Assembly: GCA_036507005.1 (NCBI GenBank)
Contig: DASXQT010000015.1
Span: 61,266-125,265, forward strand
DNA length: 64,000 bases
Source of the DNA: WS-2 sp036507005
Lineage (GTDB): Bacteria; Eisenbacteria; RBG-16-71-46
Reading direction: 5' to 3'
Of the stretch, positions 53,404 to 62,609 are shown piece after piece; positions within the stretch are counted from its first letter, which is position 1, and the number at the start of each line of letters is the position of its first letter. Both the position numbers and the translations under genes were made by a program. The notes beneath the pieces were generated by a model. It did not search any database. It was not told the DNA's origin and saw only the letters and a list, made by a program, of their open reading frames with translations.

Positions 53404-54380
53404 GCGGAGCGACGGCGCTGCCGCCATTGCATCCCGCCCCGCGCCCGCGGACGCGATCCGCGCGCGGGGCGGGAGCCGCGTTCGCCGCGCTGCTCGCCTT
53501 AGCCACGCTCGCGCCCGCGCCCGCTCATGCCGGGCCCGCGGGCTTCGCGTTCCTCGAGGTCCCGAGCGGGTCGCGCGCCTCGGCCATGGGCGGGGCCTAC
53601 GCCTCGATCGCGCGCGGCGCCGAGGCGGCGTTCTGGAATCCCGCCGGGCTCGAGGGCACGAGCGGGACCGAGATCACGGCCAGCCACTTCGAGCTCTACC
53701 AGAAGCTGCGTCACGACCAGTTCGCGATCGCCGGGCGCCTGCTGGGGTGCGGGGTGAGCGCGTCGATGCGCGCTCTCTACTCCGAGCCCATCGAGGAGCG
53801 CGACGATCTCGGCAACCTGACCGGCAGCTTCGGCGCGCACGACCTCGAGTTCGCGCTCGGCGTCGGCGGCCGGGTGGCGCCCGGGCTCTCGGCGGGAGGC
53901 ACCGTGTCGCTGGTGCGCGAGCGCATCGCGAACCTCGCGGCCGACACCTACGCGCTTGGGCTCGGGTTCGCCTGGGAGCCGGCGCCCTGGCCCGGCGTGC
54001 GCCTGAGCCTGAGCGCGCAGAACCTCGGGCCCGCGGCGACCTACGACCTGGACGGCGCCCGCGGCGCGCCGGTCGATCTGCCGGCCGGCGTGCAGGGTGG
54101 CGTCTCGGTCGGACGCGCTCTCGGGGGCGGGCTCACGCTGCGCACGGCGCTCGAGGGACGCTTCACCCGCGGGCGGAGCGGGGTGGCGGCGCTGGGCGGC
54201 GAGGTGGCGGGCGTCGGGGGCGCCGCGCTGCGCGCCGGGCTCCGGCTCGACGACGGCAGCGCGAACTACTCCCTGGGCGCCGGGTACGCGGCGAGCGCGC
54301 TCCACCTCGACTATGCGTTCGTGCCCACGCGCCTCGACCTCGGCGACACCCACCGCTTCTCGGTCTCGGCCCGCTTCTGA
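53400..54380 (+). CDS. PorV/PorQ-family outer-membrane protein
   Basis: 326 residues with a signal peptide (GAAFAALLALATLAPAPAHA). The mature N-terminus has the family signature FLEVPSGSRASAMGGAYASIARGAEAAFWNPAGL, then amphipathic strands to a terminal FSVSARF. PorV-type barrels (FadL superfamily) act in type IX secretion or as transport pores. No other type IX genes are in the window. GTG start overlapping the stop of the DUF4384 gene shows tight coupling with the other envelope proteins, which may be its clients or partners. Confidence 0.8.
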   Translation: MSGATALPPLHPAPRPRTRSARGAGAAFAALLALATLAPAPAHAGPAGFAFLEVPSGSRASAMGGAYASIARGAEAAFWNPAGLEGTSGTEITASHFELYQKLRHDQFAIAGRLLGCGVSASMRALYSEPIEERDDLGNLTGSFGAHDLEFALGVGGRVAPGLSAGGTVSLVRERIANLAADTYALGLGFAWEPAPWPGVRLSLSAQNLGPAATYDLDGARGAPVDLPAGVQGGVSVGRALGGGLTLRTALEGRFTRGRSGVAALGGEVAGVGGAALRAGLRLDDGSANYSLGAGYAASALHLDYAFVPTRLDLGDTHRFSVSARF

Positions 54381-54384
54381 CCCG

Positions 54385-55152
54385 TCAGCCGCGCGCGGCG
54401 ACCGCCGGGACGAGCGCCGGGCGCTCGGGCCACACGTCGAGCCGGAGCCGCCCGTGCTCGAGCGCCACGTAGCTGAAGTGGCGGATCCAGTCGCCGAGCA
54501 CGAAGAACTCGCGACCCTCGGCGCGGCGCTCGTAGGTGTGGTGGAAGTGCCCGACCAGAACGGCGTCGAATCCCGCCGCGAAGCGCGGCTCGGCGATCTC
54601 GCGCCACAGGCGCTCGCCGTCGAAGCGGCGCTCGTCGCGCGCCTCGCGCGAGAAGCGGGACACCCAGCGCGCGAACGGCAGGCCGAGGTCGGGGTGGAGC
54701 AGCCCGAAGAGCCCGATGCTGGCGGGGTGGCGCAGGACCCGCTTGAGGATCCGGTAGCCCAGGTCGCCGCCCACCAGGCCGTCGCCGTGGTGGAGCCAGA
54801 TGCGGCGTCCCTGGCAGTCGAGCGGCAGCGCGCCGTGGCGGGTGCGGATCCCGATGGTCTCCTCGAGGAAGCGACCCAACCAGAAGTCGTGGTTGCCATT
54901 CAAATAGGTGATCTCGATCCCGGACTCGCGCAGGCGCTGGAGGACGGCCAGGGTCCCGAAGTAGCGGCGCGGGATCGCGGAGCGATACTCGAACCAGAAG
55001 TCGAACAGATCGCCGACGATGAAGAGCGCGTCCGCCCGCCCGGGGAGGGAGTTCAGGAAGTCGTGAAGGCGCGCGAGACGGTGCGCTTCGCGTTCGGGGG
55101 GGGCGGCACCGAGATGGGCGTCGGAGAGGAAGTACACGGCGCCGTGAGCCAT
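54385..55152 (-). CDS. lpxH: UDP-2,3-diacylglucosamine diphosphatase
   Basis: 255 residues of the calcineurin-like metallophosphatase fold with all metal motifs: SDAHLG, GDLFDFWFE, LNGNHDFWLG, HHGDGL and GHFHHTY. It cleaves UDP-2,3-diacylglucosamine to lipid X in lipid A synthesis, at the inner face of the membrane. The start ATG 55152 fits the family N-terminus, and TAGACT (55166-55161) ends 8 bases before it, again a leaderless-type arrangement. It converges with the PorV-type gene. Confidence 0.9.
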   Translation of the reverse strand: MAHGAVYFLSDAHLGAAPPEREAHRLARLHDFLNSLPGRADALFIVGDLFDFWFEYRSAIPRRYFGTLAVLQRLRESGIEITYLNGNHDFWLGRFLEETIGIRTRHGALPLDCQGRRIWLHHGDGLVGGDLGYRILKRVLRHPASIGLFGLLHPDLGLPFARWVSRFSREARDERRFDGERLWREIAEPRFAAGFDAVLVGHFHHTYERRAEGREFFVLGDWIRHFSYVALEHGRLRLDVWPERPALVPAVAARG

Positions 55153-55229
55153 GGCCGCGCAGTCTACACCACATCGGTGCGCACCGGGGTCCGCCCGGCC
55201 GGGGGAACTCGCGGGGCGCTCCGTACGTC

Positions 55230-55235
55230 TATAAT
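55230..55235 (+). promoter_or_regulatory. Possible -10 box of the htrA gene
   Basis: A perfect TATAAT, rare in such GC-rich DNA, 172 bases before the htrA start. No convincing -35 hexamer stands 16-18 bases upstream. The leader carries a palindrome GTCGGCCGAC near 55294. Confidence 0.3.
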
Positions 55236-55406
55236 GCCGGCGCCGGGGAAGGGGCGACGCGAACCGCTTGACGTGCATCTAACCCGGCCGAGTCGGCCGA
55301 CCGATAACCTGAAGGGCCGCGCACTGCGTGCGGAGCGGGATCCGGGGTCCAGGCAAACCTGGGTCCGGTTCCCGGGCCGCAACCCGCGAAGACGGAGGAA
55401 GATGGA

Positions 55407-56897
55407 ATGGCTCGCAGCCCCGATTTCATGACCCGCCCGCGCAGCTACTACCTGGGCGCGCTGGTATTGATCCTGTTCGGCGTGGTCGTCGGCCTCGGCC
55501 TCAGCGCCGGCCTCGACCTGCCCCACGCCCCGCGCGCCGAGCGCGGGGTGCTCGCCGCGCTCACCCCGGGCGGCGACGTGCCCGAGAGCCCGTTCGTGTC
55601 CGTGGTGCAGCGCGCGCTGCCTGCGGTGGTGTTCGTCGACGTGCGCAAGCGCACCACGGGCGGCGACTCCGACGATCCGCAGGACGAGCTGTTCCGCCGC
55701 TTCTTCGGCGAGGGACGGCGCCCGCGCACCCTGCCGACCTCGGGCTCGGGGTTCATCATCGACCGCGAGGGACGCATCCTCACCAACAACCACGTGGTGC
55801 GGGACGCCAACGAGATCAACGTGACGCTCAACGACAAGCGCACCTTCAAGGCCAAGGTGGTGGGGACCGACCCCGAGACCGACGTGGCGGTGATCCAGAT
55901 CGAGGGCGAGGACCTGCCGGTGCTGCCGCTCGGCGACTCGGACAAGATCCAGGTCGGCGACTGGGCGATCGCCATGGGCAACCCGCTCGGCGAGCTGCGC
56001 GGCTCGGTCACGGTCGGCATCATCAGCGCGCGCGGGCGCTCGAACCTCAACATCTGGGGCGGGACTCCGAGCTACCAGGACTTCATCCAGACCGACGCCT
56101 CGATCAACTTCGGGAACTCCGGCGGCCCGCTCTGCAACATCCGGGGCGAGGCGATCGGGATCAACACCGCGATCAATCCCAGCGGCCAGGGCATCGGCTT
56201 CGCCATCCCGATCAACCTGGTCAAGCACGTCGCCGACCAGCTCGTCGCCCACGGCGAGGTGAAGCGCGCGTGGCTGGGCGTGCAGCTCGCCGAGCTGACG
56301 CCCGAGCTGGCCGAGGGCTTCGGGATCCGCGGCGACGGCGGGGTCGTGATCCAGGAGGTGATCAAGGACCAGCCGGCGGAGCGCGCGGGCTTGAGGCGCA
56401 ACGACGTGATCGTGGAGTTCGAGGGCAAGCCGGTCGCCGACGTGCAGAAGTTCCGCCTCAAGGTCGCCGACATGCCGATCGGGCAGAAGGTCGCCCTGGT
56501 CGTGCTCCGGGACGGCAAGCGCGTACCGCTCACCCTCACCCTCGGCTCGCGTCCGGAAGCTCAGCTGGCGCAGAACGACAACGCTCCCGGCGGTGAGGAG
56601 CCGGCGTCCCAGAAGCTCGCCGGCGTGCGGGTCCGCGAGCTCACGGGCTCCGAGCGCACCACGCTCAAGATCGACGGCGGCGTGATGATCACCGACGTCG
56701 AGAGCGGAAGCGCCGCGGAGGATGCCGGGCTCGAGGCCAACGACGTGGTCGAGGAAGTGAACCAGAAGCCCGTGCGCTCGGTCTCGGCGTTCGCCGAGCA
56801 GATCGCCTCTGCCAAGCGGGCGGGGAAGAAGCACGCGGTGCTGCTCGTCCGGCGGGGCAACGGGACCAGCTACGTGCCCGTGCGCCTCAGCGATTAG
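55407..56897 (+). CDS. HtrA/DegP-type periplasmic serine protease
   Basis: 496 residues: N-terminal membrane anchor (YYLGALVLILFGVVVGLGLSA), a trypsin-like domain with triad H129 (TNNHVV), D159 (ETDVAVI) and S238 (FGNSGGPL), and two PDZ domains (about 270-365 and 395-485). It degrades or refolds damaged envelope proteins. GGAGGAAG 6 bases before ATG 55407 decides the start over the out-of-frame ATG at 55402. An N-acetylmuramoyl-alanine amidase gene follows on the same strand. Confidence 0.94.
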   Translation: MARSPDFMTRPRSYYLGALVLILFGVVVGLGLSAGLDLPHAPRAERGVLAALTPGGDVPESPFVSVVQRALPAVVFVDVRKRTTGGDSDDPQDELFRRFFGEGRRPRTLPTSGSGFIIDREGRILTNNHVVRDANEINVTLNDKRTFKAKVVGTDPETDVAVIQIEGEDLPVLPLGDSDKIQVGDWAIAMGNPLGELRGSVTVGIISARGRSNLNIWGGTPSYQDFIQTDASINFGNSGGPLCNIRGEAIGINTAINPSGQGIGFAIPINLVKHVADQLVAHGEVKRAWLGVQLAELTPELAEGFGIRGDGGVVIQEVIKDQPAERAGLRRNDVIVEFEGKPVADVQKFRLKVADMPIGQKVALVVLRDGKRVPLTLTLGSRPEAQLAQNDNAPGGEEPASQKLAGVRVRELTGSERTTLKIDGGVMITDVESGSAAEDAGLEANDVVEEVNQKPVRSVSAFAEQIASAKRAGKKHAVLLVRRGNGTSYVPVRLSD

Positions 56898-56953
56898 GAG
56901 AGGGGGCGCGGCCGCCATGGGGGAACGCATCCGCCAGGGAAGGCGAACGAGCC

Positions 56954-58159
56954 TTGCGATCTGAGGGACGCCTGAAGCTCGGGCCAGCCGCCGCGGCGGC
57001 GGCGCTGCTGCTCGCCGCCGCGGCCGGCGCGGCCACCGCCGACCCGGTCACGCTGACGGGCGCCCGCTCGTGGTCGGCGCCCGCCAACACCCGCGTGGTG
57101 TTCGACTTCTCGAGCGACGTGACCCCGGTCGCCCCCGACAGCGGGGTCACCCACGAGCTGGCGGTCAGCGTGCCCGGGGTGGCCGTCGTGCGCGCGGACT
57201 CGGTGCCCGCGCTCGTGAAGGTCGGCGACGGCGTGGTGGATTCGGTCGCGATCGAAGCCGGACCCACGGGCGCGCTCTTCCGCCTGTGGTTCCACGACAC
57301 CACCTCGTTCCGGGTCTTCACGCTCCCCCCGGAGGAGGGCCAGCCGTTCCGCATCGTGGTGGACGTGGCGCGCCCGGGCGCCGCGGCCGCCGAGAGCCAG
57401 CGGCTGGCGCGGATCGCGGCCGAGAAGCGGCGCGACCGGGTGCGCATCGTCGCGGTGGACGCCGGTCACGGCGGCGAAGACATGGGCGCGCGCGGCCCGG
57501 GCGGCGTGCTCGAGAAGCACGTGACGCTCGGCGTGGCGCGTGCCCTGGCGCAGGAGCTGGGGCGCGTCCCCGGCGTCCGCACCGTGCTCACCCGCGACGG
57601 CGACTACTTCATCCCGCTGCGCGACCGCTACCGGCTGGCGGAGAAGGTGAAGGCCGACCTCTTCATCAGCATCCACGCCAACTCGTCGCGGCGGCGCGGG
57701 CGCGGGAGCGGGAGCGAGGTCTACTTCCTCTCGCAGCGCGGCGCGAGCGACCAGGCCGACGCCGACCTCGCCAACCTCGAAAACGCGGCCGACCTGGTGG
57801 GCGGCGTCCCGCCCGAGGCCGAGGACGACCTGGTGAACATCCTCTACGACGTGAAGCGCAGCTCGGCCATGCAGCAGAGCCAGCTGCTCGCCGAGGCGCT
57901 GCTCGAGCACGTCTCCGCCGACCGGCGGCTCGAGTCGCGCGGGGTGAAGCAGGCCGGCTTCATGGTGCTCAAGTCGGTCGAGTTCCCCTCGGTGCTGTTC
58001 GAGGTGGCCTTCATCAACAACCCGCTCGAGGCGCGCCTGCTGCGCGACCCCGCGTTCCAGCGCCAGATGGCGCGCCAGCTCGCCGAAGGGGTCAAGACCT
58101 ACCTGCAGCGCGCCGGCCTGGGGCGTCCCGAGGGCGCCCCCGGGGACGGCGGCCAGTAG
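56954..58159 (+). CDS. N-acetylmuramoyl-L-alanine amidase (AMIN plus Amidase_3)
   Basis: 401 residues. Signal peptide (LGPAAAAAALLLAAAAGAATA), an AMIN domain (about 32-130) that targets septal peptidoglycan, and an Amidase_3 catalytic domain with zinc ligands in VDAGHGGEDMGA, LEKHVTLGVA and SIHANSS and the catalytic Glu in LFEVAFINN. It splits stem peptides from murein at division, like AmiC. TTG start 56954. The insert VGGVPPEAEDDLVNILYD corresponds to the autoinhibitory helix region of AmiB/C. Confidence 0.92.
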   Translation: MRSEGRLKLGPAAAAAALLLAAAAGAATADPVTLTGARSWSAPANTRVVFDFSSDVTPVAPDSGVTHELAVSVPGVAVVRADSVPALVKVGDGVVDSVAIEAGPTGALFRLWFHDTTSFRVFTLPPEEGQPFRIVVDVARPGAAAAESQRLARIAAEKRRDRVRIVAVDAGHGGEDMGARGPGGVLEKHVTLGVARALAQELGRVPGVRTVLTRDGDYFIPLRDRYRLAEKVKADLFISIHANSSRRRGRGSGSEVYFLSQRGASDQADADLANLENAADLVGGVPPEAEDDLVNILYDVKRSSAMQQSQLLAEALLEHVSADRRLESRGVKQAGFMVLKSVEFPSVLFEVAFINNPLEARLLRDPAFQRQMARQLAEGVKTYLQRAGLGRPEGAPGDGGQ

Positions 58160-58210
58160 CGAAGCCCGCCCGCGGGCGCCGCGGGCTCCGCGCGGCGGGA
58201 CGCCGCGCGT

Positions 58211-61200
58211 CTACCGCTCGCCCGCGTCTCCGCCGCTCGCGCCGCGGAGCCGGATGCGGCCGTCGGGCCGGTAGTCGAGCGTGGCGCCGTCCTTCGAGCG
58301 CGCGGCGATGTAGGCCTCGAGCGCCTCGCGGATCGAGCGCCCGGTGTCGGTGCGGTTCCTTCCGCCGGAGAGCGCGGCGTTGTCGTCGCCCCCGGTCGCC
58401 ATGAAGTTGTTGCACGCCACCTTGTAGAGCTTCGACTCCTCGAGCGGCGAGCCGTCGGCGAGCGTGACCGACACCACGCGATCGCGCCGCGGCCGGCCCG
58501 GGTCGTACTCGTAGCGGATGCCGGACACCTGGGTCACCCGCCCCCCGCCCAGGGCGTCCTCGAGCGCGCGTCTCACCTCGGCGCCGCTCAGCTCGAGCGT
58601 GAAGATAGTGTTCTCGAACGGCATCACCTCGTAGACCGCGCCCTTGGTGACCACCCCTTCGGCCAGGTCGGCGCGCAGGCCGCCGGAGTTCTGGAACGCG
58701 ACGTCCACCCCCGAGGCCTCGCGGATCGCGTCGCACACCAGGTCGCCGACCGTCGACTCGCCCCGGCCGCGCCCCAGCCCGCGCGCCAGACGGCCCACCG
58801 GCACCGCGGCGAGCGGGGCGACGTTGGCGTTCCAGCGCGCGACGCGCGCCGCCATGGCCGAATCGGGCACCACCTCGTCGGCGTAGGTGGTCACGAGGCG
58901 GCTGCTCCGCTCCACGACGCGGTGCGCCACCGGGTCCACCACCAGGTCGCACACCCCGATCACCTGGCCCTGAGAGCCCGCGATCATCAAGGGCACTCCG
59001 CCGACCGCATCCAGCACCTGGTTGTGGCTGTGACCTCCGAACCAGGCGTCCACGCCCCGCACCCCGCGCGCCATGCGCACCAGGTCGCCGCGCTGGGCGT
59101 GCCGCAGCGAATCCGAATCGGCGGGGATGTGCCCCACCACCAGCACCACGTCGGCCTGCTCGCGCCGCCTGAGCCGGGGCACGAGCCGGGCGGCGGTGGT
59201 CGAGTCGTCTTCGAAGCGGAGGTGCGCGACGTTGGCGCTCAGCGTGACGGAGGGCGTGTAGCGGTAGCACAGCCCGAGCACGCCGACCCGGACGCCGCGG
59301 CGGTCGAACGCCGTGTCGGCCCGCGCCCAGCGCGGGCGCTTTCCGTCGCGGCGCTGGAGCATGTTCGCGCCCAGCGCGGCGCAGCGCAGCTCCCGCATCC
59401 GGTGCTCCAGGGTGTCCACGCCCCAGTCGAACTCGTGGTTGCCGATCGCGGTCGCGGCGTACCCCAGCGCGTTCATCTGCTCCACCACCGGGCGCCCGAA
59501 CTGGAGGTTCGAGGTCATCGTGCCCTGGAACAGGTCGCCGCCGTCGATCAGCACCGTGCCTTCGGGGTTCTCGGCGCGCAGCCGCGCGAGGTGCGCGGCG
59601 AGCACCGCCGAGCCGCCGATCGCCCGCCGGGTCCGCCGCTCGACCGCGCCCGGCAGGATCGCGCCGTGGAAGTCGGTGGTCTCGAGCACGCGCAGCGCGG
59701 GGAAGCGCAGGTTGGCGACCAGCCCGAGCAGCTGCGCCCGCGTCAGCGTGTCCTGCCGGAACGCGCGCGCGGCGGGGCCCAGGGCCACGCCGGTCATCAA
59801 GCCCATGCGGAAGCTCCCGTCGCGGAAGGTGGACGGCAGCGAGTAGCGCGCGGCGCGCGCGGCGCGCTCGCACCAGTCGAGCGCGAGCGAGAGCGGCGCG
59901 ATCCCGAACGGGCGCACGCGCTCCAGGGCCGCGACGTCGCCCAGCACGCGGTGCTGGAGCAGTCCGTCGAGCCACGGCTCGAGCGAGTCGGGCACGTCGG
60001 GGAAGGCGCTCGACCGCCGCTGCGAGCGCCAGTCGAAGGCGCGCGCCAGCCAGTAGAGGAGGTCGCCGCGGCGCGCGGGCTCGTCGGGATCGAGGCGCAT
60101 CAGCTCGGCCGCGGGCGCCGCGCCGAGCCGCACCAGCCGGTCGATGAGCGGGCGCTCGGCGGTCCGCTCGTAGAGCGGCAGCAGCGTCCAGTTGCGGGTG
60201 AAGGCCCCATTCAGCGTCCTGCCCCGCACGTAGTCGGCGAGGATCTCGGGGATCGTCCCGGCGGAGCGCCACACGCGCGGCGCCGCGCGCAGCAGGTCGG
60301 CGGCGCCGCCGCCGGAGGCGCGGTAGTCGCTGACCGCGACCTTGAGGCGCCGCTCGGGCGAAAGCGGCTCGCCGCGGAACACGAGGTTCCGGACCCGATC
60401 GCCGGGCGCGCGCGTCAGGTCCAGCTCGTAGCCCACGCCCTCGGCGGCGTCGAGGCGATCGGCCGGCCCGCCGGGGGAGAGGAGCGCGTGGTCGCTCTCG
60501 TAGCCGTAGGGAGCGAGCGTCCCCGCCCCCTGCTCGAGGGTCTGGCGAAGCTGCTCGCCGGTGAGCTCGAGGACCACCAGCCGGTTCTGGTAGACGCAGG
60601 CCCGGAGCAGGTCGCGGCGGGTCACGGGGCCGGGACCGATCGTGGCCGCGGGATCGGCGAGGGAGGCGAGCGAGACCTCGGCGCCGCTGGCATCGAGCTG
60701 GGCGTTCTGGATCAGCTCCCACAGCGGCCCGTCGTCGAAGCGCCCGCGTGGGGCGCCGATCTCCCGCGCCGCGGTGCCGAGCGTCTCGGCCAGCGCCGCG
60801 CGCGCCGCCGCGTGGTAGGGCGCGGCCAGCGCCGCGACCTCGGCGTCCTCGGGGACCGAGTCGGTGACCGCGATCGCGCGGCCCACGGCGGACGAGAGCT
60901 TCCAGCGCTCGCCGGCGCCCGCCCGGGTCAGGGTGAGATCCACCCGCCCCAGGTTCTGCGCCCACTTGCCCGCCTGGACGACGAGAGTTCCCCCCACGCG
61001 CTGCGACGGCACGAGCGCGTGCGAATGGCCCAGGATCACGAGGTCCGTCCCCGGCACCTCGGTCGCCAGGCGGTAGCCCCAGTGCTCGTCCGGCATCGCA
61101 CCCGGGCGCTCGGCCCCGCTCTCCGGGTCGCGCTCGAGCCCGGTGTGGGCGAGGAGCACCACGACGTCGCAGCGCCCCTCGGCTCTCAGGCGCCCGACCT

Positions 61201-61798
61201 CGCGCCGCGCGACCTCGACCGGCGGGAGCACGCGCAGACCCGAGCCGTAGCCGGTGTCGGCGAGGAAGGGCACCGCGGGCGTGCAGAGCCCCACCACGCC
61301 CACCCGGACGCCGCCGAGCGTGCTCACGATCGACGCGCCGAAGGCCGGCTTGCCGTCTCCGGCGCGCACGATGTTGGCGGCGAGCCACGGAAACGCGGCG
61401 GCCGAGCGCGCCTGCTCGAACTCGCCGAGGCCGAAGTCGAACTCGTGGTTGCCGACCGCCATGGCGTCGTATCCCATGCGGTTCATCGCCGCCATCATGG
61501 GGTCGGACCCTGTCCGGGGCTGGGCTCCGCCTTCGCGCCCGAACTCGATGCCGCCCTGGATGCAGTCGCCGGCGTCCAGCAGCAGCAGAGGTGCGCCCTC
61601 CTCGCGGACCGCGTGCACCAGGGAGGCGATCTTCGTCAGCCCGCGGACCGCCGGGCGGTCGGCGAGGTAGTCCCAGGGGGTGAGCGCGCCGTGGAGATCG
61701 GTGGTGTGGAGGACGACGAGATGGGCTTCTTCCGCGCGCGCACGCCCGGCGAGCACGAGCGCGAGCGCGAAGGCTGCAACGAGGCGTGGGGCGCGCAT
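58211..61798 (-). CDS. Double 5'-nucleotidase/cyclic phosphodiesterase (tandem fusion)
   Basis: 1195 residues holding two complete UshA-type modules. Module 1: signal peptide (LVAAFALALVLAGRARA), metallophosphatase domain (HTTDLHG, DAGDCIQGG, GNHEFDFG, LGHSHAL) and nucleotidase C-domain (LWELIQNAQLDASGAEVS). A linker of about 170 helical residues follows. Module 2: TTDFHGAILPG, DGGDLFQGT, GNHEFDWG, GGHSHNQ, then VDVAFQNSGGLRADL and NNFMATGGDDNAAL. It likely dephosphorylates extracellular nucleotides. Single modules of about 500-600 residues are usual. An ATG at 61819 is in frame but forms part of a GATGCTAGCGT promoter box, so ATG 61798 is preferred. Confidence 0.88.
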   Translation of the reverse strand: MRAPRLVAAFALALVLAGRARAEEAHLVVLHTTDLHGALTPWDYLADRPAVRGLTKIASLVHAVREEGAPLLLLDAGDCIQGGIEFGREGGAQPRTGSDPMMAAMNRMGYDAMAVGNHEFDFGLGEFEQARSAAAFPWLAANIVRAGDGKPAFGASIVSTLGGVRVGVVGLCTPAVPFLADTGYGSGLRVLPPVEVARREVGRLRAEGRCDVVVLLAHTGLERDPESGAERPGAMPDEHWGYRLATEVPGTDLVILGHSHALVPSQRVGGTLVVQAGKWAQNLGRVDLTLTRAGAGERWKLSSAVGRAIAVTDSVPEDAEVAALAAPYHAAARAALAETLGTAAREIGAPRGRFDDGPLWELIQNAQLDASGAEVSLASLADPAATIGPGPVTRRDLLRACVYQNRLVVLELTGEQLRQTLEQGAGTLAPYGYESDHALLSPGGPADRLDAAEGVGYELDLTRAPGDRVRNLVFRGEPLSPERRLKVAVSDYRASGGGAADLLRAAPRVWRSAGTIPEILADYVRGRTLNGAFTRNWTLLPLYERTAERPLIDRLVRLGAAPAAELMRLDPDEPARRGDLLYWLARAFDWRSQRRSSAFPDVPDSLEPWLDGLLQHRVLGDVAALERVRPFGIAPLSLALDWCERAARAARYSLPSTFRDGSFRMGLMTGVALGPAARAFRQDTLTRAQLLGLVANLRFPALRVLETTDFHGAILPGAVERRTRRAIGGSAVLAAHLARLRAENPEGTVLIDGGDLFQGTMTSNLQFGRPVVEQMNALGYAATAIGNHEFDWGVDTLEHRMRELRCAALGANMLQRRDGKRPRWARADTAFDRRGVRVGVLGLCYRYTPSVTLSANVAHLRFEDDSTTAARLVPRLRRREQADVVLVVGHIPADSDSLRHAQRGDLVRMARGVRGVDAWFGGHSHNQVLDAVGGVPLMIAGSQGQVIGVCDLVVDPVAHRVVERSSRLVTTYADEVVPDSAMAARVARWNANVAPLAAVPVGRLARGLGRGRGESTVGDLVCDAIREASGVDVAFQNSGGLRADLAEGVVTKGAVYEVMPFENTIFTLELSGAEVRRALEDALGGGRVTQVSGIRYEYDPGRPRRDRVVSVTLADGSPLEESKLYKVACNNFMATGGDDNAALSGGRNRTDTGRSIREALEAYIAARSKDGATLDYRPDGRIRLRGASGGDAGER

Positions 61799-61946
61799 GA
61801 GAGGGCGGGACGCTAGCATCGGCTCGAAACGAGGGTCAAGGAATGGGCGACGGCGCCGGGCTCCCGCGGGAGCGACCTGGCCGGGGGGTCACCCCGAACT
61901 TCCGCTTCCGGAGCTCCACCCTATGCTCGTTCCGGCATGGTTGCCT

Positions 61947-61968
61947 GAACATGCTCCAGAGCATGTTC
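61947..61968. promoter_or_regulatory. 22-bp palindrome (GAACATGCTC-CA-GAGCATGTTC)
   Basis: Perfect 10-bp arms around two bases, in the gap between the nucleotidase gene and the winged-helix gene. It looks like a binding site for a dimeric regulator; GAAC/GTTC ends recall some LexA boxes but the spacing is longer. Confidence 0.5.
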
Positions 61969-62026
61969 CCGCGCAGGCCCGCCCGGCGGTCCGGTGGGGT
62001 ACGTGCATGCGCGGCCGAGCGCCGCT

Positions 62027-62061
62027 TTGCTGTCGACCTACTAGTGTGGTCATATGACCAC
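62027..62061 (+). promoter_or_regulatory. Promoter and 16-bp palindromic operator of the winged-helix gene
   Basis: TTGCTG (62027-62032), a 17-base spacer and TCATAT (62050-62055) would start RNA at about 62062, next to the ATG at 62064. A perfect palindrome GTGGTCAT-ATGACCAC (62046-62061) covers the -10 box, suggesting autoregulation. Confidence 0.45.
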
Positions 62062-62063
62062 CT

Positions 62064-62402
62064 ATGGAGGTCGTAACCACATCGAGCCCCTTCGGGAGTC
62101 GGGCCCGAACGCGCGTCCTGCTCGCCGTCCGACTCATGACGGAGACGTACGCGCGCGAGCTGGCGCGACTCCTGGACTCGAGTCTTTCCGGAATCCAGAA
62201 AGCGATCCGGTCGCTCGAACGGGACGGGCTGGTGGCCGGCCGGGCGGTGGGGCGGACCCGCCTGTACCGGCTGAGCCCGCGCGCGTCCGCCCGCCGCGAG
62301 CTCGAACGATACCTCGACCGGCTGCTCGACGCGGAGCCCGAGCTGCGCTCTCGAACGATGGGCATCCGCCGCCGCCCGCGCCGGGCAGGCAAGCCGCTGT
62401 GA
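62064..62402 (+). CDS. Small winged-helix DNA-binding protein
   Basis: 112 residues. A winged helix-turn-helix of ArsR/MarR outline: TRVLLAVRLMTETYARELARLL, the recognition helix SSLSGIQKAIRSLERDGLV and the wing AGRAVGRTRLYRLS, then a basic tail. No effector domain. Its start abuts a 16-bp palindrome, and no Shine-Dalgarno sequence is present, so a leaderless, self-regulated gene is likely. Downstream, AGCTCGGC (62403-62410) and GCCGAGCT (62442-62449) could form a hairpin without T-run. Confidence 0.7.
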   Translation: MEVVTTSSPFGSRARTRVLLAVRLMTETYARELARLLDSSLSGIQKAIRSLERDGLVAGRAVGRTRLYRLSPRASARRELERYLDRLLDAEPELRSRTMGIRRRPRRAGKPL

Positions 62403-62609
62403 AGCTCGGCGCGCGTCGTCGAGGGTTACCGGGCCTTCCTTGCCGAGCTGCGAAGGGCCCGCGGGTCGAAGCTGCAGCCGCGCCCTCGGCCGAAACGGCG
62501 ATCGACCCGGCGCTCCCGCTGAATCGCATCCGGCGGGTTTGCTTCGCCCGCGCGCGCGGGGCTACCATCCCGCGCGATCCCCGTCACCGATCTCCGCAGG
62601 AGGCTCACC

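Noticed and set aside
61947..61968. LexA (SOS) box
   Set aside because: GAAC and GTTC ends fit, but the 14-base gap is longer than known LexA sites and no SOS gene is adjacent.
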